From Orobanche coerulescens (lineage: Eukaryota; Streptophyta; Magnoliopsida; Lamiales; Orobanchaceae), in assembly GCA_033398695.1 (NCBI GenBank), contig CM065803.1, positions 103,032,001 to 103,096,000 of the forward strand: a DNA stretch of 64,000 bases. The letters run 5' to 3'. This document shows, in pieces, positions 34,243 through 46,233 of this stretch. A program made the position numbers and the translations under genes. Below the pieces are notes generated by a model, which was not told the DNA's origin, did no database searches, and was given only the letters and a program-made list of their open reading frames with translations. Each line of letters begins with the position of its first letter. The first letter of the stretch is position 1.

Positions 34243-35180
34243 AGCAACAACGATATTGGATCTTCAGGCATGTAGAATAGATAACCCATCGTCCCAGATG
34301 GGAATACAATGAAACGTCCCTTCACGGACCTCACTTCCAACTTGTCCACCTTAGTCTTCTTGACATAGGCGGGACATCCCCAAATCCTAATGTGATTAAG
34401 ACTTGGTTTTCTGCCCTCCCACATCTCATGTGGAGTTTTAGGAATAGATTTGGAAGGACACCTGTTAAAGATATAAGCAGTAATCAGGAGTGCATACCCC
34501 CACAGGTAAATTGGCAAGTCAGTATAGCCCAGCATAGAATGGACCATGTTCAACAAGGTCTGGTTCCTTCTTTCTGACACACCATTTAACTGAGGAGTAC
34601 CTGGAGGTGTTAGTAGTGATACTATTCCATGTTCCTTTAGGAACTCGTTAAACTCCGCACTCATATACTCGCCACCTCAGTCCGACCGAAGTGCTTTGAT
34701 ATGATTACTAATTTGTTTTTCGACTAGGGCCTTAAATTCCTGGAATTTCTCAAAGGCCTCGAATTTATGTTTCATTAAGTATACATAACCATAAGTAGTA
34801 TGATCATCTATAAACGTAATGAAATACTGATATCCATCACGTGCTGCTTCCAAAGCACCACATACGTCGGTATGGATTAATCCTAGTTTATCAGCGGCTC
34901 TTTCAAAAGTCCCTGTGAAGGGGGACTTAGTCATTTTTCCTTTAAGGCAAGATTCACAAGTAGGAAAGGGATCCGATCCCAATAGACCTATAAGTCCATC
35001 TTTTTCCATTTTGTAAACCTTGGTCTGACCAACATGACCAAGTCTAAGATGCCATTTCAAAACTTGATTAGTTTCATCCCTACCACGCTTCCTAGTCATA
35101 GTATTTACAACAACTTTGTTACTAAGGTTTAGATGATACAGTCCATTTAACAACCAATGAAAAATGAAAAGCCTTTCCAA
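34243..35180 (-). pseudogene. copia C4 GAG-pre-integrase and integrase
   Basis: From 35180: WHLRLGHVGQTKVYKM and CESCLKGKMTKSPF (zinc-binding part), then IHTDVCGALEAARDGYQYF and FIDDHTTYGYVYLM (core). TGA at 34677-34679 interrupts RSD*GGEY, where an Arg codon is expected. The frame resumes at 34664 with LLTPPGTPQLNGVSERRNQT and RCPSKSIPKTPHEMW. A frameshift near 34250 leads into the RT frame; another near 35150 separates it from protease. The DDE residues are readable. Confidence 0.9.
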
Positions 35181-36291
35181 TCCATGATCGGAATGGATAC
35201 AATATTTTTATGCCCCTTGGGCAAAACAAGTACATCTTCTAAAGTCAAAACAAAGCCGGATTCTAAACTCAAAAGAAGTGATCCTATGTTAGTTGCCTCG
35301 ACACTATGCCCGCTTCCGATAGTAATCATCACTTCCCCAGCTCCAAACTTCCTACTTTGTTCCAAATCCTGATTCACGGTACAAATATGAGAACTAGCAC
35401 CTGAATCTAGTATCCAAGAAGTAGAAAATATAGTAGCAGAACAATTTTTTTTCAAAACTAAAAGTTCTGTACCTGAAGTGCCATGAAGAATGGGACAGTC
35501 TCTGGCCCAGTGGCCCAACTCACCGCATTTGAGACATGCGTCCTTCTTCTTGCTCTTTGGAACCATCGGGGCCTTGCCTTTACGCTTAAGGTCTTTGACC
35601 TGTGGTCTCGTCTGCTTCTTAGTCCTTTTCTTTTATTCTTAGACCTCCAAGGTCCAGAAGAAATCACAAGGGCAAACTCCTTCATCCACGAAGTGTTCAT
35701 CTGAGACTGAGCGGTCACGAGTTTGTTCATCAACCCTGCTAAGTTGCACACAATCTCATTGCAGTTGAAATTCATTACAAACTATGAGAAGGAATCAGGG
35801 AGAGACTGTAGGATAAGGTCGGTCTGCAGAAAAGTATCCATCTTAAAATCAAGAGCCTCCAATCTCTCGATCATAGATATCATTTTGAGGACGTGATCGC
35901 CAACCTTCTCACCTTCCTTTATCCTTGCACCAAATAGTTGCTTGGATATCTAATATCTAGCAGTTCGACTGTGCTCACCATAAAGCTCGGTTAAGTGAGA
36001 TAAAATTTGCCTAGCAGAAGTCATTTTCTCATGAGTTCTCTGAAGCTCATTAGACATAGAAGCCATCAAATAAGCACAGACTTTTACGTCATCCTTAACC
36101 CACTTTTCATGGTTTTCAATCTCTTCTTGATTAGCTCTTGTCCGCACCGGAGGCGCTGGAATGTCCATCTCCAAGACGTATCCCAGTGCCTCTATACTGA
36201 GGACTATCATCAGATTGCGGAGCCAATCCACAAAGTTAGGTCCGATTAAGGTGTTCTTTTCGAGTAGAATTACGAGTGGGTTCATTGTCAT
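35147..36291 (-). pseudogene. copia C4 gag with zinc knuckle, and protease
   Basis: Gag starts at ATG 36291 (MTMNPLVILLEKNTLIGPNF), with a capsid block including DWLRNLMIVLSIEALGYVL and AYLMASMSNELQ, broken near 35950. A second piece (35775-35458) is Lys/Arg-rich. In the 35566-35147 frame a CCHC knuckle CLKCGELGHWARDC is followed by the protease site WILDSGASSHICTVNQ. At least two frameshifts separate these parts. Confidence 0.88.
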
Positions 36292-37957
36292 ATTGAGAGT
36301 TATGTTAAATGCGCATTAAGTAATGCAGTTAATTAGTGACTCGTTCAATTATGATTTGAGTATAGAATTAAGGTCTTTTCTATTCTTTAACCCAGCTCCC
36401 ACTATTTTTATCGGACTAACACACTCCCATGTGAAATCCGGAAGTGGCGTTCGCACTACTTCATAGTGATGATCGAGTTCTTTATAAATTTTAATAGAGG
36501 GCAACCGAACAGGTTTCTAGTCTATTAATTTTCATAAAGTGGTGTCCAACACCAACCCATCTAATGGATGATTCGATCTTCTTTTTCCCCTTGTTCACTC
36601 CCCTCAACCTATACGGTTTCTATGGTTCGTGAACAAGTTAAGTTTATACCATCGACGCAATCGGTTTCACAATCAATCTTATCCTAAGAACCGAACAGGT
36701 TTCTAAGGATAAAATTTGCTCCAACCGAAGGCATCCAATGCGCTCCCGGTAATTTACCCATCCTCCCCGAACGACTACCCCGATAACTCGGAAGCATAGC
36801 ACATCCGGTTTGGATTTCAATTTTCCGAAAGCTCGATGGAGGGAAGGAAAACCTTGAAACCTTTTAAACTTAATAATTTGTCGTGGGAGAATTTTTTCGA
36901 TTAATGTTACACTTTGCACATTAATTCATTTAAGCGCATTTGTGCATTCATACCATATGAATAAACATACACAACCTAGTTGCTACCAACATGTAGTTCA
37001 TGGACCGTTCCTAGAATCAAAAACTCCGTAATCTAGTTACAAATCTTCGGTCTTGAATCTTCGTCTTCTCGAAATGGATCTTCCTCCAGTTTTCGTCATT
37101 ACATATAAATTTTACATTTGAAAAATTGCATCCTAGGTACAAAGATTTCTAGTAAAATAAATAGGCTCAAAATGGTCTTTACAACCCAATCGAATAAAAC
37201 CGAACGATTCAAAACTAAATCCATGAACCACATCCCCATTCAAAAGCATTCATCCAATAAATACTAAATAAACTGATTGTGTAGATATACGTTGATCCAA
37301 CCAATATATAAACAACAATAAATAGAATTGATCCAATCAATTCACACAATCGGTAATATGAAAACGTTCAAAGTAATTCGGTCAATCACAAGTATTCCAA
37401 TAAATCAATTTTCCCTTATAAAATGAAATACCATATATCATTTTAATCATATTAAATCTAATTTAAAATGCGGGAAATTAATTTTCAGGAATACACGAAG
37501 AAAATGAGCCCGAAACCGGTCCAAAAGGGGCTGGACCGCGCCCGAAACACATCGGGCGACAAGCGGGATCGCCAGCAGCCACGGCCGCGGCCCTCGAGCC
37601 ACGGGCTGCGGCCCCTGTCTGCCGCATGCCGTGGCTGGCAATGCCCGAGCCGCAGCCCCCTAAGCCTTGGGCCGTGACCCCCTTCCTCCGGTCCATTCCC
37701 GGGCCGTCCAACGGCAATTCGGGGATCGATAATCGACCGGATATCTAATATCAATATTTTCCAACTTTTATATCTTCAATATAAATCACATTTACCAGAA
37801 ATTAAAGATTTATATTTAGACATAAACTTACGAAAAATATAACTACAACGAATGGGAAACATACACCACGAATTGACTATAAATGATTCCAAATCATTCA
37901 CCATCCAATCAAGCATTCCAAATACAAAATATCGTGTATACGATCGCAAGACCTACG
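36292..37957 (-). other. C4 untranslated leader, no gene
   Basis: Long leader between primer site and gag. 37480-37720 is strikingly GC-rich (GGCCGCGGCCC, CGGGCTGCGGCCCC) in an AT-rich setting and gives long but featureless frames on both strands. 36380-36900 contains repeated ACCGAACAGGTTTCTA words. Confidence 0.65.
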
Positions 37958-37969
37958 CTCCGATACCAC
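37958..37969 (-). other. Primer binding site of copia C4
   Basis: Minus strand AGTGGTATCGGAG next to the 5' LTR; same tRNA-Met type as C2 and C3. Confidence 0.82.
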
Positions 37970-38213
37970 TATTGGGATTCGGTGCCTAAAACGAAGGCGC
38001 AACGGAAGCAATAATACGAATCTAATTCGATCCGAATCACTACGAGGATCGATCAAGCTACATATTGTAATACCCGAGATTTCTATGTAATTGGAACTTG
38101 TGATATTGTAATGATTGTACTTGATTTGAGTATTATTTCCCGTATTTCATAATCCGATGTTGTCGAGCATTTAATTCCGCGATTGTGATTTAAGGATTGT
38201 AAATCTGCGCATG

Positions 38214-38510
38214 TAGCGCACGCTATCAGCTATGTTTAGCGTGCGCTAACGTGGGTTCATAGCGCACGCTACTGAGTGTCCTTAGCGCACGCTATGCGCG
38301 GTCAAATTGATTGAGACGTGCGGTAGGTGAGAGCTGGCCGGGGGACCCCTGTCGGATAGTGTCGGGATGTACCTGGACGGCTTTCGGGGAAAAGCCGAGT
38401 CAACGCCTTAGCGCACGCTACAGGTATATGCGTAGCGCACGCTAAGTGCCGAGTACAGTTTAGACTGTGAGCCGTTAGCGCACGCTACGAACAGGGTCTA
38501 GCGCGCGCTA
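38214..38510. repeat. Palindrome arrays 1 and 2 of the solo LTR
   Basis: 12-mers at 38214, 38237, 38260, 38283 (23-bp steps) and 38409, 38433, 38476, 38499. A TATA box (TATAAATA) follows near 38524. Confidence 0.9.
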
Positions 38511-39194
38511 ATAGCCATTTATTATAAATAGGACAGCATCCTATTCGTGATTTCAGTTCTCTCTACTCTCATTACCCGAATTTCCTACACTCAGAACATA
38601 TCTTCCTTCATCCTAAACATTTCATATCAACATCCTGATTCGTGATTGAAGATCGTTTATCATTGGAGATTGGTGTTCAAAACTTTCGGTGTCGGATTGC
38701 TTCATTTTCCTCCGTGTTCTTCACTACTTGAGGTAGGTGATTCTTCACCAATGTTAGTAATGTTCTTAAGGACGTCTGATCATGCTTAGATAGCCAGTTA
38801 TTTCGTTTATGATCGGTCATCACATGTTAGAAGGATACTTTGACGTATCGGCACTATTTATCTTAGGAACCTTTGAACCATCTTAGTAGAATGGACTCCT
38901 AAGCGTTTTCAAATCAATTTATGATCAGTAATCGGATTTTACCCAGTTGCTACGTTGTACACTTTGGAATCATGTGTTTTGGGACTTGGAATAATCGGAA
39001 CTTAGAATACTTCTTGAAGATCTTAGAAAAGATATGTTGATGAGAGGACTATCCGTATATTTGTATTTCACGATCATAAATCTTCCACAAACCTTATTAG
39101 CATGATTTGCCCGAGGATAACTTGTATTATCACGGTAGGATTCATGAGTTCTTCACCATTCAACCCGCCGCTTGCGATTCTCGCCATGCAATAT

Positions 39195-39381
39195 TAGCGC
39201 ACGCTAACACGTGTGAGTTAACGTGCGCTATCGGGTCCGGGCGATCGCCAAACGCACGTAGCGACGTTATGAGACCAGCCAGAGTCGATCGCCAGACCGT
39301 GGCTAGCGACGCTAGTCTTATACGATAGCATACGCTATGATCCGTCTTAGCGCACGTTACGTAGAGTACGAGCGCGCGCTA
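39195..39381. repeat. Palindrome arrays 3 and 4 of the solo LTR, partly decayed
   Basis: Clear 12-mers at 39195, 39219, 39326, 39348 and 39370. The units near 39249 and 39304 have lost bases, so this copy shows decay compared with A (6280-6494). Confidence 0.82.
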
Positions 39382-39754
39382 AGCGATCAGCATTGGTTAT
39401 TTTGAGCTTTTCGGCCGTAGACCGAATTGTTAGGCCATCGTTCGACTTGAGATGATTTGTATATCGTTCCTTTTGTTAAGGTTCGAGCTTGTTACATTGA
39501 TCGAAGGAGGCGGCCTTCGAGCGTGTCGAGAACATTGAAGTGTTTCGTCCTTGCCATTTTCGAGGCAAGTATCATATGTCGAGTTCGATTTATCATGCTT
39601 GTGGTTTTATTCATATTGTTGAATATGAGATGTATTTCTGAGAATTTTCGTGATATTCGTTGTTGTTTGTTGGTATTGATGAACATATTGAAATGCATAT
39701 GTGTATGCATAATTGTTTGATTATGGTATAAATGATCCGAGGGGGTCATGAGGA

Positions 39755-39925
39755 TCTATGCTGAGGGCGCTGGATCGAATGTCCACCATGCGTTGGTCCG
39801 ACGGGATCATCATGGGGATCTATGCCGAGGGCGCCGGATCGGCCGGACGGGTTTTCCACCATGCGTTGGTCCGACGGGATCATCATGGGGATCTATGCCG
39901 AGGGCGCTGGATCGCCGGATTACCA
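39755..39925 (+). repeat. Tandem repeat of the solo LTR (~80 bp, 2-2.5 copies)
   Basis: Units with GATCTATGCYGAGGGCGC and CCACCATGCGTTGGTCCG recur three times. Open frames across it are repeat artefacts. Confidence 0.83.
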
Positions 39926-42900
39926 TGTATTGTGTTGATGGAATCGTGAGGATTCGCATCGTTGATTCCGTGGCGGAAGTCCGTTTTGCATGTCTTATGA
40001 TGCATTGATGATTTATTGTATGATGATACTTGTACTAGCATTGTTTTGCTAACCCCTTCGGGGGTGGACATTGTTTTGATGTTCAGGTAGCCGAGGAGCG
40101 GGGAGGCAACCACAGTACCGACAGGACGATGAAATGGCTCAGTGATGTGATTGGTGTTATTGTTGTTGTGATTGGTCTTCTTGGTTCGTTAGTACTCGAG
40201 TACGTCTGTTTTAATAAGGTCAATTCGATATGGTTGTATAAGTTAACTTATTTGATTGGTTGAACCAAATCTGTATTTGAATTCCAGTTGTTCGATTGGT
40301 TTATTTGTATACTTCTTTTAAAAAAATTAGCCTTGTAAATCCTTATCTAAAGGGTTTACGGCGCTGTAATTATTCCGAATATCTCGGGGTGTTACACATA
40401 TATACGAATATAAAACGAAAACAAGAAAGATTAGAAATCATACCCTCGTAGTCCATTTATTAAATGGTGCACTTCATGAAGACGATTCCCCAAGCTTTAG
40501 ATGCTCCTCCCACGAATCCGATTATTCAAGCTCTTAAATGATCCAACGCCGAAATCACCGCGTCTCTATTTTCCACGCGCCGGAGAAACAAACGGAACGA
40601 CGATCACCCAATTAACCTCCAAGGTTACGGCTATAATCGGATGATGAAGGTATCAAATGTGAATATTACACTCTAAGTATATAACTGACAAACTCTCAAT
40701 TAATCTCTCGATTTTTCTCCAAGAAAAACTCAAGATGAATGTGAAGAAGATGAAGAATAGGAAGAAGAACTTCTATCTCTCTCTCTTGCCCAACCGTGAA
40801 TGCACAAGGTAAGGTGACAAAATGAGATAGTCTTCACATTTATTCAACCACACTTTAGACAAAATCACAAATAATGATATATTATTAGATGTTGTCCCCT
40901 TGATACCTTATGTCATCCACCAATTAAGGTGGAGACAAGGACTAAGGAAATGTGGGAGGAAATGGGTGGCCATCTAGAAGGAATGGAAGAGTTCGTTTCG
41001 TTTCGGACTCCCGTGAGTCCAAACAGATAAATTCCAATCCGTTCCGATGTATTTATATCAATTACTTAATTCAATTAATTAATCATATCAAATACAAGAT
41101 AATATAATTAATTTCTCTAAGAAATAATTATATCTATGAATTAAATTAATCACCCAGTAATTTATTTAATTCATTGGCCATAAATTAATTTATCCTACAA
41201 ATTAATTTAGACATCCAATGTCCCAAAAAATTAATTAGACATCCAATGTCCAATAAATTAGATATCCAATATCTAATATTTATAAAGAGAGAATAAGCTC
41301 GATTCATTCCATCATCAATCCTATTGCGCGACTCAGTAGGTCCGTCTCAGTTGGCAATGGGAGGAACCAAAGAGTAGTAGCACCACCTAGCCAGTCTGGC
41401 GGCCTACACTGTACCCCAACTGAGAACGAATGATTGGGATCATTCAAAAACCATTCTGTCGTGAATACCAGTATACGTATAAACCCTTCTTTCAAATGTC
41501 CCGATCAAGTTCTAGGGTCATGGTCAGTCAAACTCTATTTGTACTTGATGCTATGCATGAGTTAATGCAAATCGAGATCATCGAGCTCTCGTGTATCCAA
41601 TACAACTAGCTCCAATGCTTTAGCCAAAGACTTATGATCTCATCCGCCAATAACCGCATAGGACATATAACCCGTTCACTAACAGGAGAAAGAATTCTAT
41701 CTTGGTATTCAGTAGGACCTGCTACTTGCCCATCAAGACGCACGTCGAGGTTGACCCCCACCTTCTTGTTTTCTGGGTCGAACTACTCTAATGAAAATCT
41801 TAACGTCACAAGCACATCCCTACCAAATCCTCAAGTCGAAGGTTCACGAATACCTATCACAACCTTTCGATTCCGTCATTGACTGTCCCAGAGTGAAATC
41901 CGTGTGACGAATCGAGGGTGAGTCGGTTCGAGTATACTAATCCAGTTAGCATACCTATAACGTGTGCTCCCACTAACCATTAGTGTTCGACAGGCACTCC
42001 ACGTCAAAGAACACGTCATACAAGTCTTCACATAAACTTAACGCCAAGTCTAGTTTCATCGACTTGCGAACGATTAAGTATTTGAGCTATAAACCTTTCC
42101 AGTGCCGATCCCCTTATCCAATAAAGAGTTGAATGTTTTGCTCTCAAATACACGGACTAGTTTATATATATATATATATATATATATTTACGAGTCAGGA
42201 ATGCCACTAACTACCAGTAAATAAAGAAACATTCACTTGCCTTTTAATAATAAATTACATAATAATAAGTACAATGCCCTCACTCAACATCCTCTGAGTG
42301 GCATTCACGGGCATACTCCTAACACTCATACCCACACAGGGGTCCAAAATACAACACGATACAACACAGCGGAAGACTAAGAATAATACAACAACACAAC
42401 AACGACAACTGAGTCCATAACTCTTGATTAGTATCGCAGACCATCATATTTTTGTGCCGATCCTGTGACTGCTCCCACGCACCTGGATATACCTGGACGC
42501 AATACAGACATCCACCCTCGATTACTCGTGGGTTAGCAAAACTCCACTCTTTTACTAGTGCAAGTATCATAACCATACAAAATGTATCAAGCAATCAGCC
42601 ACTACGAAACAGATACAATAACCATACCAAATTATCCATCACAAGTCGGACAATCACAACTCAACCAATCACATATTCCCGAGAGGTTTTAATAAACTAG
42701 ATACCAATGCAAGTGGATTCCTTGTAAAAATAACTGTCATCTCGAGATTTTAGAAAACGTAAATCCTTAGGATCTCATGTCCTCGGTTTGTCAAAATCCC
42801 CTTTTCGGAAACGTCATTGTCTTAGCCCAAAATTCACAATATACAACACGGAGAACCTTTTCAACAAATTACTTGGGGTTCGGCCCAACATTACTTTCCA

Positions 42901-42943
42901 TAAAACCTTTCCTTTCAAAACTTTGATTCTCAAAACATAATAG

Positions 42944-43390
42944 TGACACCGTGATCCACCGTCACGTGTCTCCGTAGGTTTAACAACCCGCACAGACTAA
43001 CCCAAACACATTAACCAAACATCAATAATTTTGACACCGTGTTCCACCGTCACGTGTCTCCGTAGGTTCAACAACCCGCATGGACTAAACCAACATATAA
43101 TCAAACAACAACAATCTTGACACCGTGATCCACCGTCACGTGTCTCCGTAGGTTCAACAACCCGTACAGACTAAACCAATATATAATCAACAACTGTTTC
43201 GACTCCGTGATCCTCCACCACGAGTCACCGTAGGTCCCGTCGAACCCACACGGCTGGACATGCTGTGCCCTAAACCCATGATCCCCGCCATGTGTTATCG
43301 TAGGCCTCGTCAGACCCGCACAATTGGACCTCAGCACCTGATTAAGTTCTGATCACGTGATCCTCTGCCATGAATCCTCGTAGGTTCCAT
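42944..43390 (-). repeat. 82-89-bp tandem repeat in G2 LTR (5-6 copies)
   Basis: GACACCGTGATCCACCGTCACG units start at 42944, 43033, 43119 and 43201, with degenerate ones near 43266 and 43349. The other LTR has the same array at 48353-48800. A lone unit at about 44999-45035 lies inside the element. Confidence 0.88.
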
Positions 43391-44324
43391 CGAACCCACA
43401 TGAGTGAACTTAACGGTCACACACAACTATCACAATCACATTCCATCAACAATGAACTCTGCCAATCAATCACATTGATCACCACAATTCACGTAGCACG
43501 CACAGATAACACAATCTCAATAATTCAACCATCATAACCCAATCCATTGCACAAACATGTGTACAACCAAACTAACGCGATTATCACAATCCTGTAGACG
43601 TAACACACCACTCAACACATAAACCACAATAACACATTCATCATCAAGCCTTCATAACACGTAACACATAACCAACTCACACAAACCATGTTTACGAAGG
43701 CAAAACAATCATCAAATCACACACGCGATTTCTAATCACAAGACATAAGTTGTATAAGCAAGATACTTGCCTCGGAATCGGCACGCAAATCCTCCGATGA
43801 ACACGGCTCGACCAAAGTGCCTCGAAACCTACAACTACCGCAAGAAACAACGAGAACACTATCACAATGAGGATCAAGACCAATAATAACGGAAATCACC
43901 TCAAAACATCAAAGGAAACTCATTGAAACATTTAATCGAACATTAAATGTTCAATAATTCACAAGAACACTCAAATCGTCAATCAAGTTAAGTAAACTCG
44001 AAATATGGATGTACAATCCATAGAACATAATTAATATCATATAGCACCAACCGATTCATCAAAATCGGACTGGATTTGGAATCAAGAACAAATCTCCGAA
44101 AAGTCAACTCTAGGGAAAAAGGAGAAAAATACCTCAATCCGATGAAGAACAACGGATTAGATGATGTTACAATCACCTAGAACTCTCCAAAACACCTTTG
44201 AATGGAGTAAAATCGGCCAGGAACTCGAACCCTAATCGCCCTCGTCTCAACCCTCGGAGAAAAGAAGAAATGAAGTGAAAAATGATGAAACACGACTGCT
44301 GTCCAGTTTATATACTGGACAGCT

Positions 44325-44690
44325 TAGCGTGCGCTAATCATTAGCGTGCCCTATCGACGCATCAAAACAAAACGTCCTACCCAAACACACTGTTAGCATG
44401 CGCTAACCACAAGTTTTAACGTGTGCTAACGAGACCTCCAGACCCAGTCCAGTAGCTTCTGGACTGAACCTGACCAACAGTTAGCGTGCGCTATGCTACC
44501 CATAGCGTACGCTAACTCCTGCCATTAGCGCGCGCTATGCCACTACGTAGCGTGCGCTATCGAACTCTCAGTCGAAGGCAGTAGCTTCTGCCTCAATTAT
44601 GCACCCTCCGTTAGCGTTCGCTAACGGAGACTTAGCATGTGCTAGCAATCTCAAGTAGCACGCGCTATCTCTAGCCGATAGCGTGCGCTA
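44325..44690. repeat. Palindrome arrays of G2 LTR (three groups of four)
   Basis: 12-mers (TAGCGTGCGCTA and variants) at 44325, 44342, 44394, 44417; at 44482, 44503, 44526, 44548; and at 44612, 44633, 44656, 44679. Steps within the last two groups are 21-23 bp. The other LTR carries them at about 55838-56215. Confidence 0.9.
44447..44465. repeat. 19-bp hairpin shared with copia C5
   Basis: GTCCAGTAGCTTCTGGACT, an inverted repeat with a short loop. Copia C5's LTRs have the same sequence with one change (49699-49717 and about 54247-54265), also between palindrome groups. Confidence 0.88.
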
Positions 44691-45111
44691 TTCCTACTGC
44701 ACAGGCAGTAGAATCGCACCAAAACTCATCACATCAACGATACTCCTTAACGGAATGATAAACATGCAGAAATCTGAACCGCAAGAAACATGTGTCAATG
44801 CATGACACACAATCATATAGGCACGAACAACAAACAATCCACTAAACAGTAGAAAAATTCAACGCCAACCGGAATCGAACCAGAAACGACAATCTCAGGT
44901 ATTACATTCTACCCTACTACAAATAAGTTTCGTCCCGAAACTTAAAACAAAAGCATCACAGTGCTACAAAACAAAACACAAACGTTCAAACATCAAGTGA
45001 CCCCGTGATATCCTATCACGTGTCTCCGTAGGTTCAACAAACCAAACATCAAGTATCAATATCAAATCTCTGCACGAGATACAATCCACAAATGAAACAC
45101 AACAATTACAG

Positions 45112-46233
45112 TCATTGGGCACCGCTAGGCCCTCCAGGGGTAGGAACGGAATTCCGTATCCCGAACATCTCCGCAACGGTCTCACAATGCACCGTTTGGT
45201 GTCCCACTTGACCGCACTTGAAACAATAAACCGTGGGCAAGCGATAATTCTGCCTCACAATGGCCCACACGACTACAGTTGAAGCAAGTCCTTACAACGC
45301 TCACCTTACTCTCCACTGGTATATGATTCTTAGACTGACCAGCTGAATGAAAAGTGCTCACAGAAGGATAATGTGAAAGGATAGCTCACGGAACTCACTT
45401 CTTTGACCTCTGGACAAACTACCCGAGGTCTTTTGTCTCCTACCTCCCGAACTAGCGTCTGACACAGAAACAGCCATCTCGATGGCCAAAGCTCGGTCCT
45501 AATACTCTTTCAAAGTGGTACACATGAGTGGAGTCATACTCTCATGAATATGGGGTTCCATACACATATTGAAGTATCGGATTTTATCCGCTTCACTTCT
45601 CACTTGCTCACGAACATAACACAACTGCTGATTATAATCGATTATCGCTTGGGATATCGACACATCCTGGGGCATAGCCGAGAAAAACTCAACAATTCTG
45701 CGCTCTCGAACAGGCGGAGGACAATATTCGGCCTCCATGGCAGTTTTGAACTCAGCGCAAGTGGCCATACGATCTCTAGGCGCTACGGCCTCCCACCAAT
45801 CCGCAGCTTCCTTATCGAGGAGGTACTGAGCAATAGGTACCCTCCTCTCATCAGGACAAGCTACAACATCAAATGTTCTTCCCAACTGGAAGAGCCAGTT
45901 CTCCCAACCTAATGAATCATAGGAACCCGCAAAACGAGGTGGGTGCATTCTCATAACGTCTCGCAACCACTTACTAGCTCCATTATCATCATCTGGAAGC
46001 TCAATCTGGTGTACTGCTTGATTCATCTATGCCAACTGGGTCACCACCTTCTGAAGGATGGCGGCGGCGCCAACATTAACATTACCCCCAACTGGTTGTC
46101 CTTGATCACGCGATTGGTCCTCCTGACCATCTGTACCGGACCGATTAATGCTCAGCAATGAACGAGTCACCCTATCACGATCCTGATTACGTCCACGGCC
46201 ACGACCACGGCCTCGACCTCGACCTCTCGGCAT
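45112..46233 (-). pseudogene. gag of G2 (RG-rich start, capsid, CCHC knuckle), no pol
   Basis: ATG 46233 opens with MPRGRGRGRGRGRG. A TAG at 46027-46029, probably from CAG, splits it before MNQAVHQIELPDDD. Capsid block: WLRDVMRMHPPRFAGSYDS, AQYLLDKEAADWWEAV, YCPPPVRERRIVEFFS, clearly related to A's gag. After a frameshift near 45499 a knuckle CFKCGQVGHQTVHC is readable at about 45230-45189, followed by a short tail ending TGA at 45112-45114. No protease or RT follows; the 3' tract begins 200 bp on. Gag could have packaged its RNA while pol came from an A-like element (inference). Confidence 0.87.

Larger units (their letters stand above)
38066..40396 (+). mobile_element. Ty3/gypsy solo LTR (2331 bp), A family
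   Basis: TGTAATACCCGAG...GGGGTGTTACA flanked by a perfect 5-bp duplication CATAT (38061-38065, 40397-40401); the empty site is visible in C4's other LTR at about 24460. Closely related to A's LTR along its length. A solo LTR forms when the two LTRs of a full element recombine and delete the interior. Confidence 0.94.
24371..42324 (-). mobile_element. Ty1/copia element C4 with CACTA and solo-LTR inserts
   Basis: Minus-strand order from the right: 5' LTR (37970-42324, containing a gypsy solo LTR), primer site, long leader, gag with CCHC knuckle, protease, integrase, RT, RNase H (cut by a CACTA element), 3' LTR (24371-26354, outer end intact, inner end deleted). LTRs match in collinear order. 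Flanks carry a near-perfect 5-bp TSD inside G2's LTR. Pol is rather well preserved, but stops and frameshifts make it inactive. Confidence 0.92.
37970..42324 (-). repeat. 5' LTR of copia C4, split by a gypsy solo LTR
   Basis: Begins TATTGGGATTCGG (TG mutated to TA) and ends TCCTAACA; collinear with 24371-26354. The solo LTR with its TSD occupies 38066-40401. About 2.02 kb without it. Confidence 0.9.
42325..44906 (-). repeat. 3' LTR of G2, main piece
   Basis: Collinear with 47738-49267 plus 55373-56427. Includes an 82-89-bp tandem repeat (42944-43390), a minus-strand TATA box (44306-44315) inside an inverted CTGTCCAG/CTGGACAG pair, and three palindrome groups (44325-44690). Ends GGTATTACA at 44906, next to the internal 3' tract. 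Confidence 0.92.

Noticed and set aside
39748..40008. ORFs in the solo LTR
   Set aside because: They arise from the ~80-bp tandem repeat and have no protein character.
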